A DNA stretch of 64,000 nt from assembly GCA_036250195.1 (NCBI GenBank), contig JAVHZZ010000006.1, positions 75,571,869-75,635,868 on the forward strand, in the 5' to 3' direction. The notes under the pieces are model-generated. The model did no database searches, was not told the origin of the DNA, and was given only the letters and a program-made list of their open reading frames with translations. The stretch's first letter is position 1; each line of letters starts with the position of its first letter. The translations under genes were made by a program, and so were the position numbers. Positions 37,195 to 47,663 of the stretch are shown piece by piece. The DNA comes from Mixophyes australis. Its lineage: Eukaryota > Chordata > Amphibia > Anura > Limnodynastidae.

Positions 37195-38040
37195 GCTGCT
37201 GCTCTTCATCCCAGAAGCAGGCCAAGAAGAAGGCTACTAGTAGTTTACAATTGACTGTTAAACAATCCTTTGCAAGAGGAAGCAAGTATGAAAGCTGTCA
37301 CCCAGTCGCAAAGCGGATCAAAGGCGCCAATGCGACTATGTTAGTATTAGATCTGCATCCAATATCCACTATTAATGCAGCTGGTTTTAGACAGTTACTT
37401 GAGGTCTTGTGTCCCCGTTACTAAATTCCATCACGACACCATTTTACTAGAAAAGCTGTTCCTCATCTCTACCAGAAGGTTCGTAAAAATGTAATTATTG
37501 GGCTACAAAATGCCATTCTACCCCCTGTACACTTAACCACACATATGTGGACAAGCGGAACTGGGCACACTACAGACTATATGGCTGTGATAGCCTACTG
37601 GGCTGGTGATTCACCTTCATCAGCAGGAACAGCAGCAGCATGTACCCAACTACGTCACATTTTTTAGAGGCAGCCTACTCTGTGTATTACCGGCTTCACT
37701 AAGAGGCATACAGCTGACAATCTATTGCAAAAACTAAGATATTGTGAGAGCATTACAGCTGGGAGAATTCTATCACATTCCCTGTTTTGCTCACACAATA
37801 AACTTGGTGGTGCAGAGCTTTTTAAAAAATGACAGGGACATGCAGGAGATGCTGTCTGTGCCCATAAAATATCTGTACATTTACGGCATTCGGCAACAGC
37901 ATGTAGGAGATTGCAACAGCTACAAGAGCAATTTAATTTGCCCTGCCACCAACTGTAGCAAGCGGTGGTGACAAGGTGGAATTCCACCTTGTATATGCTT
38001 CTGAGGATGGAGGAACAGCGAAAATCCACGCTGGAGATCG
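37195..38040 (+). pseudogene. hAT transposase fragment, many stops
   Basis: Conceptual translation in shifting frames gives LTVKQSFA, HPVAKRIK and FRQLLEVLCP, matching the C-terminus of the BED ORF at 59697-60995. It then continues past where that ORF breaks: TTHMWTSGT, IAYW, a CFAHTINLVVQSF block at about 37785-37820, and TRWNSTLYMLLRMEEQR at about 37970-38020. These last two are typical of ZBED/hAT transposases. Stops and frameshifts lie near 37420, 37660 and 37830. The dimerisation tail is absent. Confidence 0.78.
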
Positions 38041-38140
38041 GCGAGTTGACAGCTAAAATTTAAAGCGGCACTGGCTTGTAAAGGCAAACTTGCCTTTACA
38101 AGCCAGCGCCGCTGTAAATTTTAGCTGTCAACTCGCCGAT
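38037..38140. repeat. near-perfect 51-bp palindrome, 2-nt loop
   Basis: Arms 38037-38087 and 38090-38140 pair with only two mismatches around the dinucleotide ac. It sits inside the decayed hAT copy, just after the transposase remnant. A MITE right end (atacatttaccccctggtct) follows at about 38170, so the hairpin may be part of that element. Confidence 0.85.
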
Positions 38141-39001
38141 GTCCCGCGAGTTGAAAAAAACAGACTTTGATACATTTACCCCCTGGTCTTGTCTACTGTA
38201 AAATAATTGACCAGAATTAGTGACACCTCTGCTGTAACTCCACCTGATACTACTATCAACTATCAACATCCATTGAATGGTGGAGGATTATTTTTAATTT
38301 TTTTTGAACGGTATAAAGACAACAGTTTTATTAACAAAGAACAACATTGCTTGCAGAAATAATGTAAGCATGGATGTCTAAATAGACGTGTATATGTATT
38401 ACCTTCCATTTTGCTGCTGTATCATCAGTATTGCATAAAGTGTTTGTAATCTGCACTTTACGTCAAAAGTACCTAACTATATTATAATTTTTTGGGAATT
38501 GGGGTTGATTCAAAGCTCAGTGATTAACTTGCTTTTTGCTGTGAATTACAATGGCTCTTTTTAGTACATTGTCTGGCTCCCTGAACTGGTCTGGGTCTGA
38601 TAAAATCACGCATCCCAGGGAGGTCAGCGTTCACCATGTATTAGGTGTAGAACTACCACAGTTATTCAAGGAACGGGTGAAGCGGTCAAATGAACCATAA
38701 CTGGTTTCATGATCCAAGGACAACTTCATCTTCCACCACTTTTTTTTTCTGTCACTGCTGTGTGGCAATGTTTCCTAGATGTGCTAGGAACTGCCGTGTG
38801 TTTGTGTCATTGCTCTGTCGCTTAGCATCCAGCTTGAAATTAGTGTTATTGAGGTTACTAATAATGTAGGGGGAAAAAAGCGCAAAATTATGTGATTTTA
38901 GAAAAAAATAGGGATCCAAAACTAAAACCAAAACACGCAAGAGCAGTTTAGTCAAAACCAAAACGAGAACACGGGGGTTAGTGAACATCTCTAGTAGAAA
39001 G

Positions 39002-39879
39002 GCCTACACGACAACGGCAATCTTTGAAAGGTAAACACAATGTAGTTCCATCAGAAAGCACAAAATGGGCAAGCCGAGCATGATCAGCTATCGTCCTGTT
39101 GAGTGCCTGGTCTTGCACAAGTGCACCTTGTTTTGTAGTAAAACACATAGGTTTGTGGACCAAGATAGCTGCATTTGCAGAGGAGCAGAAGTTTTTGCTG
39201 TGTCGTGCCCTCGGAATAATGACAGTGAATCTGTACAGATTTACTCTCATCTAACCAATGACGAAGAACAGGACCAGCCATTTCAATTAGGTGCATTGGC
39301 AAACCAATCTAGTCTCGCTGCATCACTTTGGAGAAGAAGAGAGGAGCTGAAGAGCTTCACGATCAAGCAAGTAATAAAAGAAGGGAAAGGTGCAGAAGGG
39401 TGAAGAAAGAAGAGGACAGATGCCAGAGCTTGAAGAAGACAGAGCCTCTACAAGCAAGTACTGCGCCAAATAGGAGGAGAAGCTCCACCGGCTGGAAGAA
39501 TTGGAGAAGACCAGCTTCCTGCACAAACCAGGTATGTCTTCTGTACTTTCCCCTGGCCACTGTCACCAATATCGGAAACAAGGCCCATGGGCACAATTTC
39601 ACCACTAGGCTCGTGCAGCAGATAGGTGGGCACAAGACCCAGAGCCCCTTTAGTTATTTAATATATATTATTTTTGGCCATATTAATTTCAGGCTACAAG
39701 CCTGCCCTGCAATTTATCAGGCTCTGATCCTGTGGGCACAAATTTTCTAAGCTCAAGGCCTCGAAAGAGAGACACTTTAATTCAGGCACTAGGCCTGTCA
39801 TCAGGGATACATTTAATGTATCTATTCGTTTTATATACATTTTCATAATCACTGCAACTTGAATTTACAGCAGATTAAA
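39002..39879. other. unassigned, ORF-bearing stretch
   Basis: A 112-codon plus-strand ORF (39065-39403) and overlapping minus-strand ORFs occur. None shows a family motif that I recognise. The plus ORF ends in a K/E-rich tail. Unclear whether any is coding. Confidence 0.25.
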
Positions 39880-40047
39880 TTAAATCAAGCTGCGGGTTTG
39901 AAAATGTGGAGATGTTGCCTATAACAACCAATCAGATTCTAGTTATTTATTTAGTACATTCTACAAAAATGACAGCTAGAATCTGATTGGTTGCTATAGG
40001 CAACATCTCCACTTTTTCAAACCCGCAGCTTGACAAATTTATCCCTA
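39880..40047. mobile_element. fold-back MITE, second copy
   Basis: Same core as the element at 17690: caagctgcgggtttgaaaa faces ttttcaaacccgcagcttg, and aaccaatcagattcta faces tagaatctgattggtt. The outer few bases are diverged. Confidence 0.82.
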
Positions 40048-41424
40048 AATGTCTATTCAGCACTTTACAAATAAAGTTTTTCCGACTTACTCCAAACCTG
40101 CCCAATTTAGCGCTACATTTAAACATCACTTATCACCTACACATAGTAAAGGGAACCATTTTGTTGGCTAAATCAATATTCATGGGACACAGTGGTGGTT
40201 CTTAGGGTCTAAACTCAACAGAAATATTAGCACGAAGAAAGGTAGCTGATTAAAAAAAAAATGTTACTTAAATGAAGGATTAAAACTCTTTTATGTTACA
40301 AAGTAACACATAACTTAACACTATTTAAAACCCACAGCATATACCACCAATAAGGTCTGCTGCAGGAACTAAAAATAAAATGTTAAGTTTAAAAAAAAAA
40401 AAGGTTTCTTATAAAGTAAATAAATACGAAGATTACTTTAGTTACACAGACTCTTCTATTATTTGAAATCAACTTGTTGATATAAAAAAAAATTCTTACA
40501 TTTTCTTATATAGCCTACCACTGTACACAATATCACAATTATCATACCCTTCAAACCACATTACATTTCTAAATTAGGCTTTTTGGATGAAAGTGTTGCA
40601 GCTCTAAAATTATAGTTCGACATTGTAACTGTTTCCCCAAATCCAATCACGGCTCATAAGAACATTTTATAGAAAACACAGAAAAGGTTCCACTGCTCTG
40701 GTGCCAACTTGGCTCTAAACTCAAGCTGAAGAGATATGTTAAGTCCACTTAAGACTTGGCCATGTTTGTCATATATTGTCTACTTTTTTTCCATGCCCAA
40801 GCTGGCGACACTTATACTCGCTCTTGCCAACTCCTCTCTCTCCCTCTGGTGTTGCATTAATTCTGCATGTTATGTGTCAGTAAATCCTTTAAGACATTTT
40901 TTTCTCCCTCTCAACAAATTAAAGTCAAAAAGGTTAATTTGTAGTTTTGAACCACTGAGGAACAAAGGAAAAAACATCTTAAGACCCATTAATCAATCGG
41001 CCCCTATTTCCGGTGATGAGACTGAAGATCATCAATAAAAGAACTGCTATTGAGGTACTACAAATATCACCATGATACTTGCTTAATAGGCGCCCTATGC
41101 ACAGATATAAAGAAGCTGCAAGTGTTATCTCCAGAGTTTACCCTTTTGGTGACACTAATATAAAAAAATAAAAAAACAGGTAATAAATATAAATAAAAAA
41201 TAGCTGGGTCACACATGAGCATATCCTTTCTGGCCCGGCAAAGTGGTAAGTTAACTCTTACTGCTCTGGGACAGTATTGCTCAGCTGTCTTGGCAAGGGT
41301 TTATTGATAAATTGCTGCAATAAGTGGCGATAAAAAAAAAATCATCACTGCATCTTAAGAAATAGGACCCATGATGTCCCTTCTATAGAAGATCTCTGTC
41401 CCCACCATAATTGTGATTTGGAGT
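40048..41424. other. no supported feature
   Basis: A-rich runs at about 40250 and 40390; short ORFs only. Confidence 0.4.
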
Positions 41425-43129
41425 GGTGGATACAGCGTCGGACTGGGCCACCAGGAGGCCGGGGAATTCCCCAGTGGGCCCTGATGCCAGATAGCTTAGT
41501 CCCCTTCTGTGGTTCGGCGGAGCTACAAAAATAATTTCTGTGGGGGGGGGGGGTGGGTTAGGGTGTGTGGCAGTGGGTGGGCCCACCTCAGGGACCAGCC
41601 ACCTTTCCTACGGATCAGGATCTTTCCTACGGCCACGGATCTGTGGGTGCTGCTGATTTAATGCCAGAAATGGTTGGAGGTTTTCTAAATTTCATGTACC
41701 CATTTTTTTTTCCCAATAGGGCTGTAAGGACCCGCGAGGAGAAATGCCTCACAGGGCGATTAACTCCTAGTACCTAGGAACTTACCACGATTCGTGTGGA
41801 CGACTGGACCGTGCCTCTGCCCCAGAGCAGGAAACTCTCCGTACACTTGCTGGGATTGCCCTAAGAAGAGAAACGGAGAATTAACCGGGCCTATCAGGAA
41901 AGGGCTGTCCGAGGTCATGGCAATGAGCGAAGACACTCCTAGTCAAGCTTATTTGCTGCCTCCTCGCTTTGCTCTTGCCAAGGCGCAGGGGACTACAGGC
42001 ACTTGAGACCAGGAACAGTCCCGCCTCAAGTGCCTCGCTCACCTCTCGGTGAGGGCCTAACCGAAATCGGGAATTGAGCGTTATACTCACCGGGACACTC
42101 CCACTTCCGGTCCTGCTCTCCTGCTCCTCCCTGACACCTGCGGATGATAAGGAACACACAGCCTCCCTCTGCGCTGTCAGTGAGACTAAGGCGTACACCC
42201 ACAACGCTAAACTTACTACAACAGCGACCCGACCCGAACAACTCTCTAATGGTCGGCAACGTAACAAAATTAAACAACTATAACTAACTAGGTGTGGTGT
42301 ACTAACAGGAACTGCTCACTGTACTCTATGGGGAACACCAGCCGGTGTTCACGGACTACTCCGGAGGGCGGTTCCTAACCCCCTCAACCAGGTCGTACCA
42401 AGAAGACTGTCTTCTTGCTATGGGGTCACCCACGCATCCTAAGGACCGGCTGCACAAGGCCCAGCTGAGTCTCACTGGAACAGCACACTAACCTGGGAGT
42501 CGACTGCCGCAGGGAACAGCCAATCATAACTGAACCGCCCGACTGCCTCCACCCAGGTATCGAACACGTGTCCATCCACCCGGAACCGCCAGAGAACCTG
42601 CACGGAACTCGGGCTTGGGACACTCAACCAGAACCACGGGCCGCCCTTGGAACTGAATTAAGCTGTGCTGCACTGACACTGACTCACTCAGTCACCCCCT
42701 CTGGAAACCAGTGTAACCCCAGGGACCTATGGGACGGGAAAACTACGTGTGCTCTCCCCTAGCTATGTGTACAAGCTGGTAACTACACTTATCCCCCACA
42801 GTGCAGGTTAGTACAGGACAACACAGGAAACAAGAGCCTACCTTTAATGGGGGCCTGACGTCTTGCACCTGCAAGCAAATATGTAGCATACCAAAAATAC
42901 AGTATACAAGCAATACTCGCCGCACAGACAGAATAAAAACAGTAATACAGTATTTTGCAAGCTACTCACCAGAGTACACAGCTGCTAGCCAATCAGCCGG
43001 TTGCTACAGCACCAACAGGAGCCTTCTGCTCTACTGTTAGCTTCTACTCTCAGTGTATTCACCTCTTACACAGGACCGCGCCTTACACTAGTCAGGGCTC
43101 TCTCACGCCTCTGACTACACCACCAGGGC

Positions 43130-43510
43130 CTTATGCCCTCCTGCTTAGGCCTCTAAGCCTCTAACTAGGGCCTTGTGCCCTGTCTCCCAGGGGACACTAG
43201 CCCCTGCCTAACTAGGCCTTGTGGCCTTCCTCACTATGGCCTCTGGGCCACTAACTATAAGGGCCTTGTGCCCTTAGTACACTTTGGGCTTATGTCCACC
43301 ACCTAACTACTAGGGCTTGTGCCCTTTATACAACTTGGGCTATTTGCCCTCTAACCGCTGCCTAGGGCCTTGTGCCCTTGTAACACTATGGACTATTTGC
43401 CCACTACCTTATAGGGGCCTAGTGCCCAACTCCCTGGGCCTTGTGCCCCTAACTAAATGCCCACAGGCCTTGTGCCCGACTGTGGCCACGGGCCTAGTGC
43501 CCGGATTTGC
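43130..43510. repeat. degenerate GGGCCTTGTGCCC tandem array
   Basis: The phrase gggccttgtgccc or a variant recurs about every 25-40 bp from 43130 to 43505 (e.g. near 43166, 43262, 43366 and 43437), separated by cta-rich spacers. Part of the GC-rich insert. Confidence 0.75.
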
Positions 43511-43796
43511 AGAGTGTGCTGCGGGCGGGGGCCCGGTAGAGGTGGTGCCCCAGAAGGGCCTTACCCAGTGTCGGACTGGGGCATGAAGGGCCCACCAGGG
43601 GACTGCAACACTAGGGGCCCACCAGAGGGGGTGTGGTCAGCCATCATAGAGGCGGGACCAGACACTAGAGGGGGAGTGGTCAGTCCACGAAGGACAGCTA
43701 GCACCTTAGTGTAGTATATAAAGAATGCAGTGTGTGTATAAAGAATACACAGTCTTGACCTGCCCCTTAGATTGGGCAGAACAGTCACCAAAAATC

Positions 43797-43943
43797 AGGC
43801 TTAGCTAACCTGTGGCACTCCAAGTGTTGTGAAACTACAAGCACCAGCATGCTTTGCCAATATATAGCTGCTTATTGCTGGAAGGGTATGCTGGGACTTG
43901 TAGTTTCACAACACCTGGAGTACCACAGGTTAGCCAAGCCTGC
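43797..43943. mobile_element. fold-back MITE inside the inner hAT
   Basis: caggcttagctaacctgtgg faces ccacaggttagccaagcctg. Inner blocks gttgtgaaactacaa and ttgtagtttcacaac pair. This fold-back type (acaggtt, ttgtagttt core) is familiar from vertebrate genomes. TSD not visible. Confidence 0.78.
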
Positions 43944-44566
43944 GCTAGACTCAGAACATTTGACAGATTGTCCTACCTGTTGTTGTCACTTTTATTACCT
44001 GTGGCTGCTGGTTTCTTTAGTTGCGGCTTGTCTGGATACTGGAATGTTGAGGGCCGTATTTGAAAAAAATAATGGGTACATTTAGAAATGCCATCCTTCC
44101 CTGTCATTAAATCAACAGCACCCACATTTAATAATTAGGCCTCTCTCCAGCCTCAACATTAAAGTAAAAGTGCTCACATTTGATAAATAGATCAATTTCC
44201 CTCCAACCGACCCCAACATCAAATTAATAGCATTCCCATTTAATAAATAAACCTATTACCCTCCCTCCAAACAGCCCCAGCAATAAATTAATAGCATTTA
44301 CATTTAATACATCCATTTCCCACGACCATTCCCAGCATTAAATAATTAATTTTCACATTTAATAGATAGTCCTCCTCCCCACACTCAGCCCCACATTCAA
44401 TTTTAGACCCAAACCACCTCAGCATTATAGGTCCCATCACCCCCTCCCTATAGTGTTCGCTGTGCAGCCCCCCCTCACTATTGTTTAGCATAGGCAGCCC
44501 CCCTCACTATAGTTTAGTATAGTTAGCCCCCCCTATAGATTAGTATAGATAGGCAGCCCCCCTATG

Positions 44567-45045
44567 CCACATAGTAGTGCCCCCAAAACAATGTTATGCC
44601 ACCCAGTAGTGCCCCAAATGTTATGCCACATAGTGCCCCCAAAGTTATGCCACCCACTACTGCCCCAAATGTTATGCCACATAGTGCCCACAAAGTTATG
44701 CCACCAAGTAGTGCCCCAAATGTTATGCCACATAGTGCCCCCAATGTTATGCCACCCAGTAGTGCCCCAAATGTTATGCCACATAGTGCCCCCAAAGTTA
44801 TGCTACCCAGTAGTGCCCCAAATGTTATGCCACATAGTGCCCCCAAAGTTATGCCACCCAGTAGTGCCCCAAAATGTTATGCCACATAGTGCCCCCAATG
44901 TTATGCCACCCAGTAGTGCCCCAAAATGTTATGCCACATAGTGCCCCCAATGTTATGCCACCCAGTAGTGCCCCAAATGTTATGCCACATAGTACCCCCA
45001 ATGTTATGCCACCCAGTAGTGCCCAAAATGTTATGTCACATAGTG
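44567..45045. repeat. 52-bp minisatellite, about 9 copies
   Basis: Two half-units alternate: ttatgccacccagtagtgcc and ttatgccacatagtgccccc. ORFs in several frames on both strands are by-products, since 52 is not a multiple of 3 and the frames rotate. Confidence 0.92.
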
Positions 45046-45574
45046 AGATGTTGCTTGCTGCAGGCTCTCTGCTCCTTCTCCCTTCTTCAGCGGCGGCAGG
45101 AGGCGGGAACATCAGCTGACAGGGCGAGGGGCGGGTCACATGATCGAAGCTGCGATCGCAATTGAGCAGCGGGGACGCCGGAGAGGAGAGGACAACTCGT
45201 GAGGACGGGCCTCAAGGTAAGCTCCGCCCACGGGTTAAAGGGGGTGTGGCCGTAAGGAATCCGGACCTACCAGTGATTTTACCTGTAGCCCGCTGGGCCA
45301 GTCCGACGCTGGCCTTACCTGCTTCCTGGTCTTCAGGGAGCTTCTCCTGGCTCCTTTCCCGCTGCCGCCGCCTCTAGGCTCAGCCGCCGACTTCTGTTGT
45401 TGATCACTGTGGTCTTCAGGCGACAGAGGTGCTCTTAGCCCTGACAAGGGCTCTCTGCCGCCACTGTAGTTCTCCGCTGGCTTCGTTTCTTCTGTTTTTG
45501 ATCCCGCAGATCTCCGAAAGACGACCTCTCTCTTCTCTCACCGCCATTGGACTGACAATGAGTCGGCGGCATGC

Positions 45575-45617
45575 TGACGTCATCACGTAGCGTCGATGCG
45601 ACGCTATGTGATGACGT
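45575..45617. promoter_or_regulatory. CRE consensus in a long palindrome
   Basis: TGACGTCA (full cAMP-response-element consensus) at 45575-45582 starts an inverted repeat. tcacgtagcgtcg pairs with cgacgctatgtga, and the mirror side again has tgacgt at about 45612. In an LTR this would fit a U3 enhancer, but the LTR call is uncertain. Confidence 0.4.
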
Positions 45618-45857
45618 GGCGGATCCAGATTGGCCCGCCGCTGCCCTGCAATTTCAAATGCCCGAAGAACGGCGATGGCCCCGGACAGGTAAGTCCCCCA
45701 CAGGGCCTCCTAGGATCCAGACAAGCAGCAACTGATCTAAAGAAACCAGTAGCCACAGGTGGGTGGTGAAAGTGACAAGACAGATAGGAAAGAGCAGGAC
45801 AGTCTGCCAACTGTCCTGAATCTGGTGGGGCAGTCCCAAATATGGGTGACTGTCATG

Positions 45858-45889
45858 CTTAGTCAGGATTTGGTCCGATTACAAGGACA
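45858..45889 (+). repeat. 32-bp direct repeat, copy 1
   Basis: Starts cttagtcaggatttggtccg. An identical copy lies at 47390-47421 in the same orientation. The pair encloses the basic ORF and the minisatellites. Confidence 0.9.
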
Positions 45890-46135
45890 CACATTAGGGA
45901 CAAGGACATACATTCTGTATTATTAGGATCATTTATTCCAGTCACCTATTTTATTGTTGCTGTGATGTTAGTGTCTAGCAAATGTTATATAACATATTAA
46001 ACATGCCACACTCTTTTGACCTTTGAAGAGACCACACTCCTATGACTCATTAATTGGTCACACCCACATGACAAGTTGACAGTGCCACACCCAGACCCCA
46101 CCCATAGATGTCATAAAGGACACAGTAGTATAGGG

Positions 46136-46142
46136 TATAAAA
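46136..46142 (+). promoter_or_regulatory. TATA box before the basic ORF
   Basis: tataaaa followed by a G-rich run, 66 bp before the ATG at 46202. Upstream are tgactcatt (AP-1-like, 46043) and gatgtcataa (CRE-half-like, about 46108). A short leader with a good Kozak context (accATGG) follows. Confidence 0.45.
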
Positions 46143-46201
46143 GAGGGGGCTGGGAGCCCACAAGTCATCTGCTCCTGGCTGAAGGCAAATTGGCTAATAC
46201 C

Positions 46202-46375
46202 ATGGCCTACCACAGAAAGCAAAAGAAGAGCCACATGCCCAAAAACTGGGCAGTGACATCCCGAAAGAGGAGAAAACACACAAAGCAGAGGAAGCACATG
46301 ACCATTGCTAAAGGGACAAGGAGAGGTAAATATATATGTTCCAGCTACTGTATATATAGCTATATTACAGTCTAG
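46202..46375 (+). CDS. small very basic protein candidate, in outer hAT
   Basis: The ATG at 46202 has a strong Kozak context (accATGG) behind a TATA box. Exon 1 encodes about 41 residues with about 20 Lys, Arg or His and no Asp or Glu (motifs RKQKKSH and SRKRRKHTKQRK). A donor AG/GTAAAT follows at 46326. An acceptor, ctcaacaaattcag, ends at 46410, giving an 85-bp intron. Unspliced, the frame stops at 46375 (57 aa). The composition resembles sperm nuclear basic or transition proteins, whose genes are small and TATA-driven, but I cannot match it to any known member. It lies within the outer hAT's TSDs, so it may be a captured host gene piece. A chance basic ORF remains possible. Confidence 0.4.
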   Translation: MAYHRKQKKSHMPKNWAVTSRKRRKHTKQRKHMTIAKGTRRGKYICSSYCIYSYITV

Positions 46376-46450
46376 GCCACTGTTGTGCTAGATTTTCTCA
46401 ACAAATTCAGTTTACCATGAAAAAGTGAGTCTTTACCCTAACAAGCTGTT

Positions 46451-46607
46451 ATTGAATATTGCCTATGCTAAACTATAGGGAGAGGGGACTTCCCATGCTA
46501 AACTATAGGGAGGGGGGACTGCCTATTCTAAACTATAGGGAGGCGGGGCTGCCTATGCTAAACTATAGGAAGGCGGGACTGCCTATGCTAAACTATAGGG
46601 AGGGGGC
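46451..46607. repeat. about 33-bp minisatellite, 5 copies
   Basis: Unit tatgctaaactatagggagg plus ggggactgcc. It is the reverse complement of the ggcagccccc...tagtttagcata lines at 44466-44560 in the inner hAT, so it is a family-internal repeat. Confidence 0.88.
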
Positions 46608-46734
46608 ACAGAGAAAACTATCTGCTGTGAGGACAGTCTCAGGTGGGGAGTTTGACTGGGGCGATACACCTGTCAAACCATAAGGCAGGTGTCCTAAGGT
46701 GGGCTCAGGCAGGACAGGAACCTCCTGTGGAGCA

Positions 46735-47071
46735 GAAAGGCAGAGAAAACTATAGGGAGGAGAGGGGCTGCACAGAGAAAACTATAGGGAGGAGAGGGGC
46801 TGCACAGAGAAAATTATAGGGAGGAGAGGGGCTGCACAGAGAAAACTATAGGGAGGAGAGGGGCTGCACAGAGAAAACTATAGGGAGGAGAGGGGCTGCA
46901 CAGAGAAAACTATAGGGAGGAGAGGGGCTGCACAGAGAAAACTATAGGGAGGAGAGGGGCTGCACAGAGAAAGCTATAGGGAGGAGAGGGGCTGCACAGA
47001 GAAAGCTATAGGGAGGAGAGGGGCTGCACAGAGAAAGCTATAGGGAGGAGGGGGGCTGCTCAGAGAAAACT
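46735..47071. repeat. 32-bp minisatellite, about 10 copies, very uniform
   Basis: Unit cagagaaaactatagggagg plus agaggggctgca, with only a few changes (aaatt, aagct). This implies recent expansion or homogenisation. It shares the ctataggga core with the array at 46451. Confidence 0.95.
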
Positions 47072-47389
47072 AAGATGATGGGGCCATTCATTTAATGCTG
47101 GGGTGTTTTTTGTCTATAATTGAATCTGGGGCTGAGTTTGAGGGCTAATTAATAAATGTGAATATTAATTATTTAATGCCTGGGAATGATCGAGGGAAAT
47201 GGATATATTAAACATTAATGCTATTAATTTATTGCTGGGACTGTTTGAAGGGAGGAAAATATATTTATTAAATAGGAATACTATTAATTTAATATGGTTG
47301 GAGGGAAATAGATCTATTTATCAAATGTGAGTACTATAATGTTGGGGCTGGAGAGAGGCCTAATTATTAAATGTGTAAATGTAAATTAT

Positions 47390-47421
47390 CTTAGTCAGGA
47401 TTTGGTCCGATTACAAGGACA
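47390..47421 (+). repeat. 32-bp direct repeat, copy 2
   Basis: Identical to 45858-45889 by eye. It is followed by gttgggaggtatgtccc, unlike copy 1. Confidence 0.9.
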
Positions 47422-47663
47422 GTTGGGAGGTATGTCCCACTTCAAACTGTACTGCTCGTGAAGGCAACAATGCGTGCACCTAACAGTAGTGCACACAGTT
47501 TTGCCTGTGTATTGGTCTAAAATTTGTCTAAAATGATAACCCCCTATCTTAAGTGCACCAGGCTCCCCAACACCACCTTTGCAGCGCTACATGGTATTAG
47601 TTGGCCCCAGTCATTGGTTTCCCTGATGGGCCCTTCATGCTCCAGTCCGACACTTGGTGGATA

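Larger units (their letters stand above)
36602..38993 (+). mobile_element. decayed BED/hAT transposon, 8-bp TSD
   Basis: TIR tagagatgctca at the left faces tgaacatctcta at the right. Perfect 8-bp duplications gtagaaag lie at 36594-36601 and 38994-39001. The left end matches the solo copy at 23039. It contains a broken transposase middle (37195-38040). The family is the same as the 9-kb copy at 52508, whose ORF shares the block that here reads KQSFA...HPVAKRIK. Non-autonomous through decay. Confidence 0.9.
43566..45311. mobile_element. inner non-autonomous hAT, 1.75 kb
   Basis: The left end cagtgtcggactgggg faces the right end gccagtccgacgctg. Perfect 8-bp repeats gccttacc flank it (43558-43565, 45312-45319). 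From left to right it holds a fold-back MITE (43797-43943), AT-rich lines with aggcctctctccagcctcaacatta-type blocks, a 52-bp minisatellite, and a GC-rich right end. It shares termini and interior with the outer element in reverse orientation. Confidence 0.88.
41723..45702. mobile_element. possible long solo LTR split by inner hAT
   Basis: After gggc (41719-41722) the sequence starts tgtaaggacccgcgagg. It would end ...cccccaca at 45702, followed by gggc at 45703-45706, giving TG...CA ends and a 4-bp duplication. Without the inner hAT and one TSD it is about 2.2 kb, GC-rich, with no gag or pol. A long solo LTR is the best guess. The short TSD makes chance agreement possible. Confidence 0.35.
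41433..47655. mobile_element. outer non-autonomous hAT, 6.2 kb with nested inserts
   Basis: The left end cagcgtcggactgg at 41433 faces the right end ccagtccgacactt ending at 47655. Perfect 8-bp repeats ggtggata flank it (41425-41432, 47656-47663). Inside are a TG...CA insert (41723-45702), which itself holds the inner hAT, a small TATA-driven basic ORF (46202), two minisatellites, and an AT-rich 3' part (47080-47370). That 3' part is the reverse complement of 44106-44400 in the inner copy, so outer and inner belong to one family in opposite orientation. No transposase recognised. Confidence 0.85.

Noticed and set aside
39323..39750. Overlapping ORFs of 67-140 aa on both strands
   Set aside because: No recognisable domain, no splice or promoter context strong enough to call a gene.
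41881..42277. Long minus-strand ORFs (128 and 83 aa)
   Set aside because: Overlapping frames in GC-rich insert DNA, no motifs; GC-rich sequence gives long chance ORFs.
44564..45139. Several proline/histidine-rich ORFs on both strands
   Set aside because: By-products of the 52-bp minisatellite; frames rotate because 52 is not a multiple of 3.
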